Assembly (NCBI GenBank): GCA_013151555.1
Contig: JAADIA010000049.1
Location: 1-62,293 of the forward strand
Direction: 5' to 3'
Source: Nitrospirota bacterium
GTDB lineage: Bacteria; NPL-UPA2; JAADIA01
DNA: 62,293 nt
Position 1 is the stretch's first letter; the number at the start of each line of letters is the position of its first letter. The notes beneath the pieces are model-generated. The model had not been told where the DNA came from and made no database searches. It saw only the letters and a list, made by a program, of their open reading frames with translations. A program made the position numbers and the translations under genes. Shown piece by piece: positions 58,877-62,293 of this stretch.

Positions 58877-59719
58877 ATGATGCCCTCCTATTATTATGGG
58901 GATAGACCTCAGATGCGTTTCGGGGGCGGGGTATTAACCCCGATGGTGAAACGTTTAATTATCGCCAATGTAGCCGTATTTGTCTTCCAGCTTATGCTGG
59001 GAGGAACGGCTTCCCGGCGCTTTATCGAGCTTTTCGGGTTGGTTCCCGTTTTTGCCGTCCGAAAACTGATGTTCTGGCAGTTTTTTACTTACATGTTCCT
59101 CCACGGAGGTTTTTGGCATATTCTCTTCAATATGTTTGTGCTCTGGATGTTTGGAGGCGATTTGGAGAGAAAATGGGGCGAGAAGCAGTTCCTCCGTTAT
59201 TACCTTATAACCGGTATAGGAGCCGGATTCATTTACTATCTTTCCGCTCTTAATTCCAGCATTCCCACTATCGGGGCTTCTGGAGCTATCTTCGGGATCC
59301 TGGTTGCTTTCGGAATGACTTTCCCGGAGAGGATAGTTACCTTACTTATCTTCTTTGTCTTCCCGGTAAGCATGAAAGCTAAACATCTGGTCATGCTCTT
59401 TGCCGCCCTCGAGTTCTTCCTCTATCTCTCTCCGGGCAGTACTGTGGGAGTGGCCCGCTTTGCCCACCTGGGAGGAATGCTGGTCGGCTACCTGTATTTG
59501 AAGACGGGGCGGAGGGGGTACGGGGAGCTACCCGGCTTATCTGACCTTAGTTTCCGGATTAGCCAATGGCGAATCCGGCAGAGAGCCAAGCAAAGAGAAG
59601 CCCGGGAAAAGGAAGAAGATATCGATGCCATCCTGGACAAGATATCCCGCCGGGGGGTGGGCAGCCTGACCCTGAGGGAGAGGAGAACCTTGCAAAGAAA
59701 ATCTAAAAAACAGGATTAA
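58877..59719 (+). CDS. Rhomboid-family intramembrane serine protease
   Basis: 280 aa with six hydrophobic helices. The catalytic Ser is in IGASGAIFGIL and the His in RFAHLGGMLVGYLYL; HGGFWHILFNMFVLW is the conserved loop-1 region. It cuts membrane proteins within the bilayer. The C-terminal about 65 residues are basic and helical (REAREKEEDIDAILDKISRR, LTLRERRTLQRKSKK), a cytosolic tail frequent in this subgroup. The TAA stop after KKQD belongs to a family B repeat. ATG 58877 and 58880 are adjacent starts with AAGGTGAG upstream. Confidence 0.93.
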   Translation: MMPSYYYGDRPQMRFGGGVLTPMVKRLIIANVAVFVFQLMLGGTASRRFIELFGLVPVFAVRKLMFWQFFTYMFLHGGFWHILFNMFVLWMFGGDLERKWGEKQFLRYYLITGIGAGFIYYLSALNSSIPTIGASGAIFGILVAFGMTFPERIVTLLIFFVFPVSMKAKHLVMLFAALEFFLYLSPGSTVGVARFAHLGGMLVGYLYLKTGRRGYGELPGLSDLSFRISQWRIRQRAKQREAREKEEDIDAILDKISRRGVGSLTLRERRTLQRKSKKQD

Positions 59720-59790
59720 GCAGTAAGTGGTAAAAATTAAGTTTTTCCTAAGGCCGAATCCTGAGCGCTGAATGCTGAATGCTAATGAGG
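59711..59790. repeat. Family B repeat after the rhomboid gene
   Basis: CAGGATTAAGCAGTAAGTGG and TAAAAATTAAG begin in the last two rhomboid codons. The opposite arm is replaced by GCGCTGAATGCTGAATGCT, a different short tandem. Confidence 0.65.
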
Positions 59791-59805
59791 AGGAGTAAAA
59801 GAGAC

Positions 59806-60426
59806 ATGTTTCTTAAAAGACTTGTTGTCGGGCCGTTAGAGTCCAACTGTTATTTAGTGGCTGATGAGGAAACTAAAGAAGGAATTATCGTTGATCCCGG
59901 TGAAGAGGGGGAACGGGTGTTGAAAGCAATGAGGCAAGAAGGAATCGTTCCCCGCTATCTCATCAATACCCACGGGCATATTGACCACATCGGGGCGAAT
60001 GGCTATCTAAAGGAAAGAATAGAAGGAATCAAGCTCGGCATCCATGAAGCCGATGCCCGGATGCTCATTAATGCCACTGATAACCTCTCAAACTTTTCCG
60101 GGACAGGGCTTACCTCTCCGCCCGCTGATTTCTTTCTCAAAGAAGGAGATGAAATAAAAGCAGGAGGGATCTGCCTGAAAATTATTCATACCCCCGGCCA
60201 TACGCTCGGGGGAATCTGCCTTCTCGGGGAAGGGGAAATTTTTACCGGCGATACTTTGTTTGCCGGCTCGGTAGGAAGAACCGACCTGCCCGGCGGCTCC
60301 CGGGAGCAATTGATGCAAAGCCTGAAGGAGAAGCTGATGGTCTTACCGGAAGAAACCGTCGTTCATCCCGGCCATGGGGAACCGTCCACTATCGGGAGGG
60401 AAAAGACAACCAATCCTTTCCTCTAA
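59806..60426 (+). CDS. Metallo-beta-lactamase-fold hydrolase (glyoxalase II-like)
   Basis: 206 aa from ATG 59806 (FLKRLVVGPLESNCYLVAD), with AGGAGGAG upstream; earlier codons are spacer text. All binuclear metal motifs are present: THGHIDHIGANG, HTPGHTLGGICL, GDTLFAGSVGRTDLPGG and HPGHGEPSTIGREKTTNPFL. Such stand-alone proteins hydrolyse thioesters such as S-lactoylglutathione-like substrates; the real substrate is not known. No partner gene is adjacent. Confidence 0.92.
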   Translation: MFLKRLVVGPLESNCYLVADEETKEGIIVDPGEEGERVLKAMRQEGIVPRYLINTHGHIDHIGANGYLKERIEGIKLGIHEADARMLINATDNLSNFSGTGLTSPPADFFLKEGDEIKAGGICLKIIHTPGHTLGGICLLGEGEIFTGDTLFAGSVGRTDLPGGSREQLMQSLKEKLMVLPEETVVHPGHGEPSTIGREKTTNPFL

Positions 60427-60478
60427 GCTCGCTCCGCTCGTAATTGTAAATTGAAGATTGTAAATTTTAGATTGTAAA
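60427..60478. repeat. Family M fragment
   Basis: GCTCGCTCCGCTCG followed by AATTGTAAATTGAAGATTGT and AAATTTTAGATTGT, of the same style as 11155-11190. Confidence 0.5.
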
Positions 60479-60487
60479 ATGAATTAA

Positions 60488-61846
<1,359 letters not shown>

Positions 61847-61886
61847 GGGAATAATCTACCCGGCTGGCAACAACTCATATTATGAA

Positions 61887-62159
61887 TTGGGAATTTCCTT
61901 GACGAAGATAATTATCATTATCCTCATCTTAGGAGTTTTCCTGGTCTATCCGGGCTATCTGGATTTAAGGAAAACTAATCTGGAATCAGCCAAGTTAGAT
62001 AAGAATATCAGCAAGTTGGAGGAGACAAACAAAAATCTCCAGGTAGAGATAAGGAAATTAAAAAAAGACAATTTCTACATCGAAAAAGTTGCCCGGGAAA
62101 CTCTGGGCTTGGTTAAGCCCGGAGAAATCATCTACAAAATTTCCTCTACCGAAAACTAA
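61887..62159 (+). CDS. FtsB/DivIC-type septum formation initiator
   Basis: Up to 90 aa. One membrane helix (IIIIILILGVFLVYPGYL) near residues 8-25, a coiled coil (LDKNISKLEETNKNLQVEIRK) and the family C-terminal segment DNFYIEKVARETLGLVKPGEI. It bridges division proteins at the septum. Placement directly after eno is the usual location of ftsB. The start is uncertain: TTG 61887 or TTG 61899, neither with a good ribosome site; a 6-codon frame begins at ATG 61882. Confidence 0.88.
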   Translation: MGISLTKIIIIILILGVFLVYPGYLDLRKTNLESAKLDKNISKLEETNKNLQVEIRKLKKDNFYIEKVARETLGLVKPGEIIYKISSTEN

Positions 62160-62167
62160 AAAAATAG

Positions 62168-62241
<74 letters not shown>

Positions 62242-62247
62242 TTTTAA

Positions 62248-62292
62248 AAGACCCGCTTAGCCTTCAAAAAAGGCTGAGCCGGTCTTTTTTTT
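62248..62292 (+). terminator. Intrinsic terminator after the tRNA
   Basis: AAGACC...AGCCTT pairs with AAGGCT...GGTCTT around an AAAA loop, followed by a run of eight T. Confidence 0.85.
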
Positions 62293-62293
62293 G

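Overview
The window is about 62 kb of chromosome from an uncultured-looking, diderm (Gram-negative), probably strictly anaerobic bacterium. The outer membrane is implied by LpxK, an LpxL-like acyltransferase, WaaF, MsbA, a WaaP-like kinase domain and a beta-barrel protein. Anaerobic metabolism is implied by a 2-oxoacid:ferredoxin oxidoreductase, a ferredoxin-type siroheme sulfite reductase and an APS reductase. No rRNA or marker gene allows a safe phylum call. The dense repeat-filled gene spacers recall candidate phyla such as Omnitrophota or Desantisbacteria, but that is only an impression.

Layout. (1) 1-12512, plus strand: a sulfur-assimilation cluster. It holds a frameshifted IscU-type scaffold, APS reductase (cysH), ATP sulfurylase (sat), a JAMM peptidase, thioredoxin, hemL, a ThiS-like carrier, cysK, a small siroheme sulfite reductase, a cysteine desulfurase homologue without its PLP lysine, two TusA-like proteins, a threonine-synthase-like PLP enzyme, a CysO-like carrier, a MoeB/ThiF-type E1 and a NIL-domain protein. 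Together they suggest sulfate to APS to sulfite to sulfide, then sulfur loaded as a thiocarboxylate on ubiquitin-like carriers and passed to fold-type-II PLP enzymes. (2) 12677-29513, minus strand: LPS/glycan assembly (MsbA, DUF374 acyltransferase, LpxK, WaaF, LpxL-like, several glycosyltransferases, two polysaccharide deacetylases, a GT2-kinase fusion), with a YeiH-type transporter and a small mobile-element remnant inside. (3) 29763-33421: alanine racemase, malate dehydrogenase, a YgjP-type metallopeptidase and three small proteins. (4) 33665-38036, plus strand: a consensus promoter, an apparently broken small gene, then histidine kinase, receiver and receiver-GAF-HD-GYP genes. (5) 38092-44702, minus strand: trpD, SAM hydrolase, purN, an AIR-synthase-related protein and korCBA. 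(6) 44772-58513, minus strand: a divergent Pel exopolysaccharide operon (GT-C, DUF2194/PelA-like, PelB-like TPR-barrel, GH114 lipoprotein, PelD with an I-site, PelE, HEAT-PelF fusion, PelG). (7) 58877-62293, plus strand: rhomboid protease, MBL hydrolase, enolase, FtsB/DivIC, initiator tRNA-Met and a terminator.

The most unusual feature runs through everything: nearly every spacer is filled with one of several unrelated families of simple, usually palindromic repeats. I name them A (GACAGGATTAACAGGAT... pairing with ATCCTGTTAATCCTGTC), B (GGATTAAGTATTAAG...), C (AAGTTTAAGGTTTAAAG...), D (GGCACAGAGGCACTAAGG...), E (TTCGTGCTTCGAATTTCGG...), F (GACAGAAGACAGAGGAC...), G (ACCGCAGAGATACGGAGG...), H (ACCACAAGATTTCACGAG...) and M (ATTGAAGATTGGAAATTG...). 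They often start at, or supply, the stop codon of the upstream gene, and several appear to have entered reading frames in frame. An inverted pair of a roughly 150-bp element also brackets the kor-pel block. If there is an undescribed system here, the best candidates are this repeat invasion and the thiocarboxylate sulfur-transfer cluster with its lysine-less desulfurase homologue.
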